In this document: positions 1-8,695 of the stretch, in pieces | How the letters are laid out: each line of letters begins with the position of its first letter | How positions within the stretch are numbered: position 1 is the stretch's first letter | Source: an uncultured Eubacteriales bacterium | GTDB lineage: Bacteria; Bacillota; Clostridia; Oscillospirales; Oscillospiraceae | Assembly (NCBI GenBank): GCA_900548625.1 | Contig: URLO01000014.1 | Span: 1 to 40,391 of the forward strand | Direction: 5' to 3' | Length of the DNA stretch: 40,391 nucleotides | Program-made: the position numbers and the translations under genes | The notes under the pieces: generated by a model | Databases searched by the model: none | What the model was told of the DNA's origin: nothing | The model's input: only the letters and a program-made list of their open reading frames with translations

Positions 1-522
1 CTCGTCAACCCATGGCCGCGCGAGGAGCTCAGGCGCATCCTTTTCGAGCACGGCGAGGAGCGCTACGCGCCGCTCATTGCCGCGGCGATCGAGCGCAGAC
101 GCGCCGAACATCCCATTGAAACGACACTGGAGCTGGCGTCCGTCATCCGCGGCGCAATGCCGCCGCAGGCGCTGCGTGAAAAGCAGCATCCGGCAAAGCG
201 GAGCTTTCAGGCCATCCGCATCGCTGTCAACGACGAGCTCAGCAGCGTCAGCCGCATGATGCAGACGGCTGTGGGGAGACTCGCGTCCGGCGGCCGCCTC
301 GCGGTCATCACCTTCCACTCACTGGAGGACCGCATCGTCAAAAACTCGATGACAGAGGCCGCGAAGGGCTGCGTCTGTCCGCCGAGCTTCCCGGTCTGCG
401 TCTGCGGGCGCAAGCCGAGCGTCAAGGTGCTGACGCACAAGCCCATCGTTTCCGGTGAGCAAGAACTGAACGAAAATCCGCGCGCACGCAGCGCAAAGCT
501 CCGCGTGTGCGAGAAGCTTTGA
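1..522 (+). CDS. rsmH: RsmH (MraW), 16S rRNA N4-methyltransferase, 3' part
   Basis: C-terminal 173 residues of the S-adenosylmethionine-dependent enzyme that methylates N4 of C1402 in 16S rRNA. The reading frame is open from base 1, so the start and the SAM-binding N-terminus lie outside the window. Visible family features are the HPAKRSFQAIRIAVNDEL segment (about codons 61-80), the GGRLAVITFHSLEDRIVK segment after it, and a Cys-rich stretch near the end (CVCPPSFPVCVCG) that is common in Clostridial RsmH. The stop is followed 15 bases later by ftsL, the usual dcw order rsmH-ftsL-PBP. The identity is secure from sequence and context; only the extent is uncertain because of the truncation. Confidence 0.96.
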   Translation, partial: LVNPWPREELRRILFEHGEERYAPLIAAAIERRRAEHPIETTLELASVIRGAMPPQALREKQHPAKRSFQAIRIAVNDELSSVSRMMQTAVGRLASGGRLAVITFHSLEDRIVKNSMTEAAKGCVCPPSFPVCVCGRKPSVKVLTHKPIVSGEQELNENPRARSAKLRVCEKL

Positions 523-537
523 AAGAGAAGGGAGTAG

Positions 538-1101
538 ATGAACATGGCAGCGGATAACAGACGCTACAGCGCGAACGGCGCAGCGGCATATGACGTCTAC
601 TCCGGCGCTTACGCATACAACGAACGCTATGACAGCAGCGCACTTCGCCGCCCCGAGCGGCAGCATCTTCCCGAGGAACGCCCCGTCCCGCGCCGTCAGG
701 AGCGCGTCAAAGTCAAAACGGCGGTCGCGCCGTTCACGCTGTTCGGCATGGCGGCGGCGGCGCTGATGCTGGTGCTGGTCATTTTCGGCTATGTGCAGCT
801 TTTTGAGGCCACGACGAAGGTCGGCGCTCTGGAGTCGCAGCTCAAGACGCTGACGCAGCAGCAGACACTTCTGGAGAGCAAATACGAATCGAAGATCGAT
901 CTCAAGGTCGTGCGCGAGCGCGCGGAAAAGCTCGGCATGTCCATGCCCAAGGAGGAACAGGTGGTTTACATCCGTCTGGCGGGCACGGACCGGGCGGAGA
1001 TCTATGAGGAGGAAAAGACCAACATCGTCGGCGAGATCGTGCAGGCCGTGCAGGAGAGCATCTCGAACCTCATTGCATATCTGCGGCCTACAGCGGCATA
1101 A
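538..1101 (+). CDS. ftsL: FtsL-like septum protein
   Basis: Small bitopic division protein, 187 residues. It has a cytoplasmic, Arg/Tyr-rich N-terminus of about 62 residues, one membrane segment at about residues 64-88, then a predicted coiled coil (residues ~90-130, rich in Leu, Glu and Gln) and a short extracellular tail. This is the FtsL/DivIC layout; in the divisome FtsL works with DivIC and FtsQ/DivIB to activate FtsW and the class B PBP. Sequence identity in this family is low, so the call rests on topology and position between rsmH and the PBP gene. A GGGAG site at 530-534 is 3 bases before ATG 538 and 9 before ATG 544, so the true start could be 544 (two residues shorter). The N-terminal extension makes it longer than Bacillus FtsL (about 117 residues). 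Confidence 0.85.
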   Translation: MNMAADNRRYSANGAAAYDVYSGAYAYNERYDSSALRRPERQHLPEERPVPRRQERVKVKTAVAPFTLFGMAAAALMLVLVIFGYVQLFEATTKVGALESQLKTLTQQQTLLESKYESKIDLKVVRERAEKLGMSMPKEEQVVYIRLAGTDRAEIYEEEKTNIVGEIVQAVQESISNLIAYLRPTAA

Positions 1102-1140
1102 GCTGTCCCAAGGACGCAAAGCCGCGGAAATAGGACTTGG

Positions 1141-1177
1141 CAAGGGCGGTTGACAGAAGGAAAACCGCCCTTGTTTT
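1141..1177 (+). terminator. Perfect hairpin with T-run between ftsL and the PBP gene
   Basis: Inverted repeat CAAGGGCGGTT (1141-1151) / AACCGCCCTTG (1163-1173), 11 perfect base pairs with an 11-base loop, followed by TTTT. It has the shape of an intrinsic terminator or attenuator inside the dcw operon. It also argues that the PBP gene starts downstream, at 1206, and not at the TTG at 1137. Confidence 0.6.
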
Positions 1178-1205
1178 GACACAGCGAGCGGGAAAGGCAA
1201 GGCAA

Positions 1206-3611
1206 ATGGCACTCAAAGTTCTTCGCCCGAAGGGCGGACATAAAAAAAATAAGGAAAGACCCTCCGGTGCGCAGCAGAACCAGAGGGCGAACAGGATGAT
1301 CCTGCGCCGCACATTGTTTTTGATGGTATTGTGCGGCATTGTTGCATTTATTCCGCTGATCGCGACGCTGTATAAGCTGATGATCGTCGAGCACGACCAT
1401 TATGAGGCGCTTGCGATCAACAACCAGACGCGCTCGACCAGACTCACGGCCGCGCGCGGTGAGATCTATGACCGCAACATGAACATCCTGGCGGCGTCCA
1501 CCACCGTGGAAACCGTCTTTATCGACCCGAACGAGATCGCAAAGGAAATGGAAAAGCCCGAAAACAGCGGCCTTCTCGACACGATCGCAAACGGTCTTTC
1601 CAACATCCTCGGCGTCGAGCCGGATTTTGTGCGTATGCAGGCGGCGGACACGAAATACCGCTATAAGGCCATCGAACGCAAGATCTCCGAGGAGCTTGCC
1701 GACGAGGTGCGGACGTTCATCAACGACAACAAGATCAAGGGCGTCTATCTGGAGACCGACGCCAAGCGATACTACCCGTATTCCTCGCTCGGAGCGCAGT
1801 TTCTGGGCTTCGTCAGCGACGACAACATCGGCACGGAGGGCCTTGAGGCGTACTACAACTCCTATCTCGAGGGCGTCGCGGGAAAGGTCGTGACGACAAA
1901 GGGCAACTACGGCTCGGAAATGCCGTACACCTTCGAAAAATACTATGACGCTACAAACGGCGACAGTCTGGTACTCACCATCGACACGACGGTGCAGTCG
2001 TATCTGGAAAAGAATTTGCAGGCCGCCATCGACCGCTACGAGATCCAGAACGGCGCGTTCGGCATCGTCATGGATGTCAACAGCGGCGCGATCGTTGCCA
2101 TGGCGACGCTCGGCAGCTTCGACCCCAACGATCATCGCGCGATCTACGACGAGGTGCTCAACGAGCGCCTTGAGCAGCAGTATCAGCAGCTTCTCCGCCT
2201 GCAAAAGGGGACGGAGGAGTTTGAAAAGGCAAAAACGGAATACAATCAGGCTATGGCTGCGGCGCGCCTGAAGCAGTGGAGAAACCGCTGCGTTTCCGAC
2301 GGCTATGAGCCGGGCTCGACCTTCAAGGTCATCTCGCTTGCCGAGGCGCTCGACTGCGGCGCGGCAACGGTCAACGACACGTATTATTGCAGCGGCGCGG
2401 AAAAGATCGCCGACCGCGAGCAGGTCGTTCACTGCTGGAAGGCTGCCGGTCACGGCGCAGAGACGACAGCGCAGGCACTCGGAAACTCCTGCAACATCGC
2501 CTTCGGTCACATCGGCGTCCAGCTCGGCGGCACGCGCTTTTACGAGTACGCGCAGGACTTCGGCATCACCGAGCGCACCGGCATTGACCTGCCCGGCGAG
2601 GCATGGGGCTATTTCTTCGATTTTGAGACGCTGACCAAGGGCTATGCGTCGGTCATCTCCGGCGCGTTCGGTCAGACCTTCCGCGTCACGCCCATTCAGC
2701 AGGCGAGAGCCATTGCGGCGGTCGTGAACGGCGGCTATGTGCTCGAGCCGTACATCGTCAGTCAGGTGCTCGACGCCGACGGCAACGTGGTCAAGGAAAA
2801 CGGCCGTACCGTCTTGCGTCAGGCCATCAGCGAAAGCACTTCCGCGACAATGTGCGACATGATGGAAAAGGTCGTCACCGAGGGCACCGCCAAGGGCGCG
2901 CACACGCCCGGCTACCGCGTCGGCGGCAAGACCGGCACGTCGGAAAAGACGGACACCTTCGACGAAAACGGCAAGATGGTCGAGGACAAGATCGTCTCGT
3001 TCGTGGGCGTTGCACCCATCAACGACCCGCAGTACGTTGTGCTGGTCGCGCTGGACACGCCGAAATATCAGGAGGACAACACCAAGTACACCCCGAACGG
3101 CTATTACATCTCCGGCGGCCTGATGGCCGCGCCGACCGTGCGTGACATTTTCCTCGACATTCTGCCGTACCTCGGCGTGGAGCCGGACTACGCCTCCGGT
3201 GAGATCCGCGGCGTCAACGTCAAGATGCCGGAGCTGACCGGCATGACGCAGGAGGAGGCAGCGGCAGCGCTCAAAAACAAGAGCCTGACCTACCGTACAC
3301 TCGGCACGGGTGCGATCGTCACCGAGCAGATCCCAGCGGCAGGTGCGGAGCTTCCGGGCGATTCCGAGGTCATTTTGTACTTTGATTACGAAAAATCCAC
3401 CGAGCAGGTGGAGGTTCCCGACTTCGTCGGATACGCCGTTGCAGACGTCAACTGGCTTGCAAACAACGCCGGTGTCTACGTTCAGGCGAAGGGCACCGAC
3501 CGCACCAGCTATGCGACGGTCACTTATCAGAGCGTCGAGCCGGGAACAAAGGTTGACAGAGGTACTACAATTACAGTAGAATTTACCGACCACAGCTCTC
3601 TGGAGGACTGA
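1206..3611 (+). CDS. ftsI: Class B penicillin-binding protein with two PASTA domains (FtsI/PBP2B/SpoVD family)
   Basis: Septal peptidoglycan transpeptidase, 801 residues. Order of parts: basic cytoplasmic tail, membrane anchor at about residues 38-60, PBP dimerisation domain starting with the ARGEIYDRN motif, transpeptidase domain, and two C-terminal PASTA domains (about residues 665-730 and 735-798). Catalytic motifs are intact: S371-T-F-K374 (acylated Ser), S428-C-N430 and K575-T-G-T578. The ATG at 1206 was chosen because a hairpin occupies 1141-1173; the upstream TTG at 1137 lies in that hairpin. Bacillus has two such genes here (pbpB for vegetative division, spoVD for spore cortex). Only one is present between ftsL and murE, so it may do both jobs or a second copy may be elsewhere; sequence alone does not separate FtsI from SpoVD. 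Confidence 0.93.
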   Translation: MALKVLRPKGGHKKNKERPSGAQQNQRANRMILRRTLFLMVLCGIVAFIPLIATLYKLMIVEHDHYEALAINNQTRSTRLTAARGEIYDRNMNILAASTTVETVFIDPNEIAKEMEKPENSGLLDTIANGLSNILGVEPDFVRMQAADTKYRYKAIERKISEELADEVRTFINDNKIKGVYLETDAKRYYPYSSLGAQFLGFVSDDNIGTEGLEAYYNSYLEGVAGKVVTTKGNYGSEMPYTFEKYYDATNGDSLVLTIDTTVQSYLEKNLQAAIDRYEIQNGAFGIVMDVNSGAIVAMATLGSFDPNDHRAIYDEVLNERLEQQYQQLLRLQKGTEEFEKAKTEYNQAMAAARLKQWRNRCVSDGYEPGSTFKVISLAEALDCGAATVNDTYYCSGAEKIADREQVVHCWKAAGHGAETTAQALGNSCNIAFGHIGVQLGGTRFYEYAQDFGITERTGIDLPGEAWGYFFDFETLTKGYASVISGAFGQTFRVTPIQQARAIAAVVNGGYVLEPYIVSQVLDADGNVVKENGRTVLRQAISESTSATMCDMMEKVVTEGTAKGAHTPGYRVGGKTGTSEKTDTFDENGKMVEDKIVSFVGVAPINDPQYVVLVALDTPKYQEDNTKYTPNGYYISGGLMAAPTVRDIFLDILPYLGVEPDYASGEIRGVNVKMPELTGMTQEEAAAALKNKSLTYRTLGTGAIVTEQIPAAGAELPGDSEVILYFDYEKSTEQVEVPDFVGYAVADVNWLANNAGVYVQAKGTDRTSYATVTYQSVEPGTKVDRGTTITVEFTDHSSLED
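3553..3582 (+). promoter_or_regulatory. Internal sigma-A promoter at the end of the PBP gene, for murE onward
   Basis: TTGACA (3553-3558), 18-base spacer, TAGAAT (3577-3582), about 60 bases before the murE start. The last codons of the PBP gene here are unusually AT-rich and use codons rare in the surrounding genes (ACT, ACA, ATT, GTA), which suggests that the DNA is kept for the promoter as well as for the protein. Confidence 0.55.
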
Positions 3612-3641
3612 GCTCCGGAGGAGGCAGAAAGGAAGATACGT

Positions 3642-5093
3642 ATGAAGCTGCAAGAGCTTTTGGAAGGCATCGAGGTATTGGAATGCAGAGCGGAGCCCTG
3701 CATGGACGTGACCGGTGTCAGCTTTGACTCGCGCGCGGTGAAGCAGGGCGAGCTGTTTGTGGCCGTGACAGGCTTTGCTGCGGACGGTCATAAGTTCATT
3801 CCCGCCGCCGTGAAAAACGGCGCGGCGGTCGTGCTCTGCGAGCGCGCTCCGTCCGGAAATATTCCGTATGTCCTTGTGAAGTCGGCGCGCACGGCGCTGG
3901 CGCAGGCTGCGGCAAACTGGTTCGGCCACCCGGCGGACAGCATGACGATGATCGGCGTCACGGGCACAAACGGAAAGACCACCGTGACGTATCTTTTGAA
4001 AACCGTGCTGGAGCAGACGCTCGGTGCGAAGGTCGGCCTCATCGGCACGATCCAGAACATGATCGGCGACGAGATCCTGCCGACCGAGCGCACCACGCCG
4101 GAGAGCTTCGAGCTTCAGAAGCTCTTTGCAGAGATGCGCGACGCGGGCTGCACGCACGTTGTGATGGAGGTCTCCTCACATGCGCTGTCGCTCAGCCGCG
4201 TGGAGGGCGTCCGCTTCCGTGTGGGCGTGTTCACAAATCTGACCGAGGATCATCTGGATTTCCACAAGACGATGCTCGATTACTGCGACGCGAAGGCGAT
4301 TTTGTTCCGCCATTGTGACATCGGCGTCATGAATCTGGACGACCTGTACTGTGACCGGATCCGCCGTCAGGCGGCGTGTAAGATCCTGACCTATTCCACA
4401 AAGGACAACGCCGCAGACCTGGTTGCCAAGAACATCCGTCTGTATGCAGACCGCGTGGAGACCGATGTTGTGACCGGCATTGAGATCAGCCGCGCGGAGC
4501 TCGGCATTCCGGGCGCCTTCAGCGTCTATAATGCGCTGGCGGTTCTCGGCGCAGGTCTGGCGCTCGGCATTCCGCTTGCTGAGCTGACGGCGGCGCTTCG
4601 CCATGCGCGCGGCGTCAAGGGACGCATGGAGGTCGTTCCCACTCCGGGGAAGGACTATACCGTTCTGATCGACTATTCCCACACGCCTGACAGCCTGAAA
4701 AACGCGCTGATAACGGTGCGCGGCTTCTGTAAGGGCCGCGTGATCGCGGTGTTCGGCTGCGGCGGTGACCGCGACCCCTTCAAACGCCCCATCATGGGCA
4801 AGATCGGCGGCGAGCTTGCCGATGTCTGTGTCATCACCTCGGATAACCCCCGCACGGAGGACCCGAACGCGATCATTGCGCAGATCGTCGCAGGCATGCA
4901 GGACGCAAAAAACAAGCCGGTCGTCATTGAAAGCCGCGTGGAGGCGATCGGCTGGGCAATGGCGAATGCGAAGCAGGACGATGTCATCGTACTGTGCGGC
5001 AAGGGCCATGAGACCTATCAGGAAGTCGGACACGAAAAACACCACATGGACGAGCGCGAGATCGTCGCGGAGTATTTGGAGAAGGAATCATGA
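3642..5093 (+). CDS. murE: UDP-MurNAc-L-Ala-D-Glu:meso-diaminopimelate ligase
   Basis: Cytoplasmic ATP-dependent ligase that adds the third residue of the peptidoglycan stem peptide; 483 residues, normal length. The N-terminal UDP-binding domain carries the GVSFDSRAV segment. The central ATPase has the P-loop G108-T-N-G-K-T-T114. The motif D401-N-P-R404 is the meso-diaminopimelate recognition motif; lysine-adding enzymes have DNPA or a similar variant. This points to DAP-type peptidoglycan. The C-terminal domain ends with the CGKGHE segment followed by a His-rich, acidic stretch, as in the family. The last bases overlap the start of murF (ATGA), so the two are translationally coupled. An internal promoter sits at 3553-3582. 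Confidence 0.97.
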   Translation: MKLQELLEGIEVLECRAEPCMDVTGVSFDSRAVKQGELFVAVTGFAADGHKFIPAAVKNGAAVVLCERAPSGNIPYVLVKSARTALAQAAANWFGHPADSMTMIGVTGTNGKTTVTYLLKTVLEQTLGAKVGLIGTIQNMIGDEILPTERTTPESFELQKLFAEMRDAGCTHVVMEVSSHALSLSRVEGVRFRVGVFTNLTEDHLDFHKTMLDYCDAKAILFRHCDIGVMNLDDLYCDRIRRQAACKILTYSTKDNAADLVAKNIRLYADRVETDVVTGIEISRAELGIPGAFSVYNALAVLGAGLALGIPLAELTAALRHARGVKGRMEVVPTPGKDYTVLIDYSHTPDSLKNALITVRGFCKGRVIAVFGCGGDRDPFKRPIMGKIGGELADVCVITSDNPRTEDPNAIIAQIVAGMQDAKNKPVVIESRVEAIGWAMANAKQDDVIVLCGKGHETYQEVGHEKHHMDEREIVAEYLEKES

Positions 5094-6466
5094 AAGAATT
5101 GACTTTGGGCCAGATCGCCGCGTGGTGCGGCGCAAAGACGCCGGACGGCGCGCAGGCGCTTACGATCCGGGGTGTGGAATCGGATTCGCGCGCAATCGCG
5201 CCGGGATACCTGTTCATCGCCCTCAAGGGAGAGCATGCGGACGGACATGACTACATTGCCGCCGCAGAGAAAAACGGCGCGGTGGCTGCGATCGTTGAGC
5301 ATCCGGTGGAAACGGCGCTGCCATGTCTTGTCGTGGACGATGCAGTGCGCGCCTACGGCAGCATTGCCGCGGGCTATCGCCAGCTCCTTGGAATCAAGGT
5401 CATCGGCATCACCGGAAGCGTCGGCAAGACAACGACGAAGGAAATGACGGCGTGCGTGCTGGAGGGGAGCTTCGAGACGGCGCGCACCGAGGGTAATCAG
5501 AACAATCACCTCGGCCTGCCGATGAGCATCATGCGTATTTCTGAGCGGACGCAGGTCGCGGTGCTGGAGATGGGCATGAACCACTTCGGTGAGGTGGAAT
5601 ATCTGACCGGCATTGCAAAGCCTGACGTTGCGGTCATCACAAACATCGGAACTGCACACATTGAGTATCTCGGCAGCCGCGAGGGAATTCTGAAGGCCAA
5701 GCTCGAGATCATGCAGGGTGTGCCGGGCAGCGGATTCGGCGTTTTCAACGGCGACGAGCCGCTGCTGTGGGACGTCCGCCATGATGGTAAGCACAAGAAA
5801 TACTACTTTGGCATTGAAAACCCGGCGTGCGACGTAATTGCAAGTGACGTGCAGGAATACGAGGACGGGATGCGCTTTATGGTGCACGGCCTCGGACACC
5901 TGTTTGAGCTGTTCGTCCCGACGGTCGGGCACCACTCTGTTTATAATGCGCTGGCGGCGACAACGGCGGCGCTGCTGCTCGGCGTCAAGCCGGAGCAGAT
6001 CCAGGCGCGGCTTGCCGCGTTCCGCAACACCGGCATGCGCCAGCGCATCTATCAGCAAAACGGCATGACCATCATCGAGGACTGCTACAACGCAGGCCCC
6101 GAGTCGACGCAGGCCGCGCTGGAGGTGCTCGGCAGCTACCACACCACAGGCAAGCGCATCGCGGTGCTCGGCGACATGCTGGAGCTTGGCAACCGCAGCA
6201 GCGCCGAGCATTACCGCATCGGCCGCATCGCTGCGGACAAGGCGGATATGCTGTTCACATACGGCAACCACTCCCTTCGCACCGTGACCGGCGCGATCAC
6301 CGGCGGAATGCCCCCCAAAAATGCCGAACACTTTGACACGCACGAGGACCTTGCCTACGTACTCAAAACGCGCGCGGCGGAGGGCGACGTGCTGCTGTTC
6401 AAGGGAAGCCGCGGAATGAAGATGGAGCGCGCGCTGCATCTGTTCCTCGACGAAGATGAGAAATAA
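5090..6466 (+). CDS. murF: UDP-MurNAc-tripeptide:D-Ala-D-Ala ligase
   Basis: Last cytoplasmic Mur ligase: it adds D-Ala-D-Ala to UDP-MurNAc-tripeptide at the expense of ATP. 458 residues. Visible features are the N-terminal VESDSRAIAPGYLFIAL segment (UDP-binding domain), the P-loop GSVGKTTTKEM with K113, the EGNQNNHLGLP segment, the VLEMGMNHFGEV segment, and the C-terminal EDCYNAGPES and VLGDMLELG segments, all standard MurF signatures. It starts inside the murE stop (4-base overlap) and is followed 21 bases later by mraY, so it is part of the same transcript. Nothing is unusual about the protein. Confidence 0.97.
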   Translation: MKELTLGQIAAWCGAKTPDGAQALTIRGVESDSRAIAPGYLFIALKGEHADGHDYIAAAEKNGAVAAIVEHPVETALPCLVVDDAVRAYGSIAAGYRQLLGIKVIGITGSVGKTTTKEMTACVLEGSFETARTEGNQNNHLGLPMSIMRISERTQVAVLEMGMNHFGEVEYLTGIAKPDVAVITNIGTAHIEYLGSREGILKAKLEIMQGVPGSGFGVFNGDEPLLWDVRHDGKHKKYYFGIENPACDVIASDVQEYEDGMRFMVHGLGHLFELFVPTVGHHSVYNALAATTAALLLGVKPEQIQARLAAFRNTGMRQRIYQQNGMTIIEDCYNAGPESTQAALEVLGSYHTTGKRIAVLGDMLELGNRSSAEHYRIGRIAADKADMLFTYGNHSLRTVTGAITGGMPPKNAEHFDTHEDLAYVLKTRAAEGDVLLFKGSRGMKMERALHLFLDEDEK

Positions 6467-6487
6467 AAAAACCGGAGGAAAAACCTC

Positions 6488-7480
6488 ATGCTGATTTTGA
6501 TTGCCGCGGTCTGCTCGCTCGTGCTGGCGGCCGTTCTTGAAAGGCTCCTGATCCCCGTGCTCCGTGCGCTCAAGGCCGGACAGTCCATCCGGGAGATCGG
6601 CCCGAGCTGGCACAATTCCAAGGCCGGTACGCCGACCATGGGCGGTATCGCCTTTATCCTTTCCACGCTCGTCTGCACGCTCGCGTTCGGGTGGAAGGAC
6701 ATGCTGGAAGGGGAATACACGCATCTGCTGGTGTTCGGCTTTGCGCTGATCTACGGACTGATCGGCTTTGCGGATGATTTTTTGAAGGTCCGCTTCAAGC
6801 GGAATCTCGGCCTGACGGCGCCGCAGAAATTTGCGCTGCAGCTCGTTGCGGCGGTGGCGTATCTGCTGCTCCTGCGGCACAACGGCAGCCTGAGCTGCGA
6901 CCTTTACATCCCGTTCTGGAATGTGACGTTCCAGATCAACTGGATCGTGTATCTGTTTTTTGCGGTGCTGGTCATCGTCGGCTGTGTCAACGCCGTCAAT
7001 CTGACCGACGGCATCGACGGCCTTGCCTCCGGCGTGACGATCCCGGTCATGGTGTTTTTTGCGGTATTTGCGAGCATGTGGGGCACGGAGAGCGGATCTT
7101 CCGCGCTTGCACTGCTTCCTGCGTCGCTGGCGGGCGGCCTTGCGGGCTTCCTGATCTACAATTTCCACCCGGCGAAGGTCTTTATGGGCGACACGGGCTC
7201 GCTGTTCCTCGGCGCGGCGGTGTGCGGCATGGCGTTTGCGCTGGATATGCCGCTGGTGCTCATCCTTGTCGGCCTTGTCTACATTGTTGAGACGCTTTCG
7301 GTCATGATGCAGGTGACGTATTTCAAGCTCACCCACGGAAAGCGCATCTTCCGCATGACCCCGATCCATCACCACTTTGAGCTTGGCGGATGGAGCGAGA
7401 TCAAGATCTGGACGGTCTTTGTGGCCGTGACGTGTGTGATGTGCATCCTCGCCGGGATCGGCGTTATGAACCGGTTCTGA
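6488..7480 (+). CDS. mraY: Phospho-MurNAc-pentapeptide transferase (lipid I synthase)
   Basis: Integral membrane enzyme that transfers phospho-MurNAc-pentapeptide from UDP to undecaprenyl phosphate, giving lipid I. 330 residues with about ten hydrophobic segments. Diagnostic cytoplasmic motifs are present: KAGTPTMGG near residue 45, FADDFLKV near residue 95 (the DD pair binds Mg), NAVNLTDGIDGLASG near residue 165, FMGDTGSLFLG near residue 235, and the His-rich MTPIHHHFEL near residue 290. A GGAGG site lies 8 bases before the ATG. In most Firmicutes murD would follow; here ftsW follows directly. Confidence 0.97.
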   Translation: MLILIAAVCSLVLAAVLERLLIPVLRALKAGQSIREIGPSWHNSKAGTPTMGGIAFILSTLVCTLAFGWKDMLEGEYTHLLVFGFALIYGLIGFADDFLKVRFKRNLGLTAPQKFALQLVAAVAYLLLLRHNGSLSCDLYIPFWNVTFQINWIVYLFFAVLVIVGCVNAVNLTDGIDGLASGVTIPVMVFFAVFASMWGTESGSSALALLPASLAGGLAGFLIYNFHPAKVFMGDTGSLFLGAAVCGMAFALDMPLVLILVGLVYIVETLSVMMQVTYFKLTHGKRIFRMTPIHHHFELGGWSEIKIWTVFVAVTCVMCILAGIGVMNRF

Positions 7481-7502
7481 CCATATGAGAAAGGAGCGGC
7501 CT

Positions 7503-8684
7503 ATGCAAAATACCGCGCAGGAGCCTGTGCTGGATCGGGAGGGTCACATTCCGCAGCAGCAGGAGCAAAAAACAAAGATCATTCTGGACGAGCGCGGACT
7601 GCTCGACGTGCCGTTCCTCATTCTGACCGTCCTGCTCGTGATGATCGGCGTCATCATGGTCTTCTCGGCAAGCTACGCAAGAGCGTATGCGGCCGAGGGC
7701 AACTCGACCTATTATTTCGCGCGTCAGGGTGTGTTCGCACTGGTCGGCATCGGCATCATGCTCTTTGTCAGCCGCATGAATTATCAGATGTGGCGCGCCA
7801 TTTCCATGATCGTGCTGGCGGTCTCGATCTTCTTTCTGGTGCTTGTCCCGATCATCGGCACTGAGGATCACGGCGCGAAGCGCTGGATCTACCTCGGCTT
7901 TTTCAGCTTCCAGCCATCGGAGGTCGCAAAGCTGGCGGTTGTCATGTCCTTTGCGTCGCTGATGTCGATCTACCGCGAGAAAATGCAGACCTTCCGCTAC
8001 GGCATCGTCCCGTTTGCGGCCATTCTGCTTGTGATCTGCGGCCTGATCGCACTTGAACGTCACTTTTCCGGTATCCTCATCATCCTTGCGCTGGGCGCAA
8101 CGATGATGTTCCTCGGCGGCGTGGAGCTCAAATGGTTCGTGATTGGCGGCGTCATCGTTGCGGCATTCGCCGCTGTTTACCTCGGTACGATGGGCTACGC
8201 CAACGCGCGCATCGTTGCGTGGAAAAACCCGGAATCCGACCCCACCGGAAATGGCTATCAGATCCTACAGTCGCTCTATGCCATCGGCTCCGGTGGCCTG
8301 ATGGGGCTGGGGCTCGGCCGCAGCCGTCAGAAGTATCTGTATCTGCCGGAGGAGCACAACGATTACATTTTCCCCATTGTCTGCGAGGAGCTTGGCCTTG
8401 TCGGCGCGGTGGCGGTGATTTTGCTGTTCATGCTGCTGATCGTGCGCGGCTACTGGATCGCGATGCACGCCAGAGACCGCTTCGGCGCGCTGCTGGCGGC
8501 GGGACTTACGACGCATTTTGCGCTTCAGACCTTCCTGAACATTGGCGTCGTGACGAACTTCCTGCCTGCAACGGGCATCTCGCTGCCGTTTTTCTCCTAT
8601 GGCGGCACGGCGCTCCTGATGCAGCTTTTCGAGGCCGGACTCATTCTCGCCGTCTCACGGCAGAACGACAATAAGCTTCTTTAG
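7503..8684 (+). CDS. ftsW: FtsW/RodA/SpoVE-family lipid II glycosyltransferase
   Basis: SEDS-family membrane glycosyltransferase that polymerises lipid II at the septum together with its class B PBP partner. 393 residues, with a hydrophilic N-terminus of about 35 residues and about ten membrane segments. Family features include the FSASYARAYA segment after the first membrane helix, the GAKRWIYLGFFSFQPSE motif, the LPEEHNDYIFPIVCEELG motif (large loop), and the C-terminal ATGISLPFFSYGGTALL motif. AAGGAG at 7491-7496 sits 6 bases before the ATG at 7503; the in-frame ATG at 7485 lies upstream of that site and is not supported. FtsW and the sporulation paralogue SpoVE cannot be separated by sequence alone; the position between mraY and murG fits either. 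Confidence 0.93.
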   Translation: MQNTAQEPVLDREGHIPQQQEQKTKIILDERGLLDVPFLILTVLLVMIGVIMVFSASYARAYAAEGNSTYYFARQGVFALVGIGIMLFVSRMNYQMWRAISMIVLAVSIFFLVLVPIIGTEDHGAKRWIYLGFFSFQPSEVAKLAVVMSFASLMSIYREKMQTFRYGIVPFAAILLVICGLIALERHFSGILIILALGATMMFLGGVELKWFVIGGVIVAAFAAVYLGTMGYANARIVAWKNPESDPTGNGYQILQSLYAIGSGGLMGLGLGRSRQKYLYLPEEHNDYIFPIVCEELGLVGAVAVILLFMLLIVRGYWIAMHARDRFGALLAAGLTTHFALQTFLNIGVVTNFLPATGISLPFFSYGGTALLMQLFEAGLILAVSRQNDNKLL

Positions 8685-8695
8685 GAGGCGTTGGT

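Noticed and set aside
1137..1205. TTG start of the PBP gene at 1137
   Set aside because: The added 23 codons fall in the terminator-like hairpin at 1141-1173 and have no good ribosome site; ATG 1206 fits the usual length.
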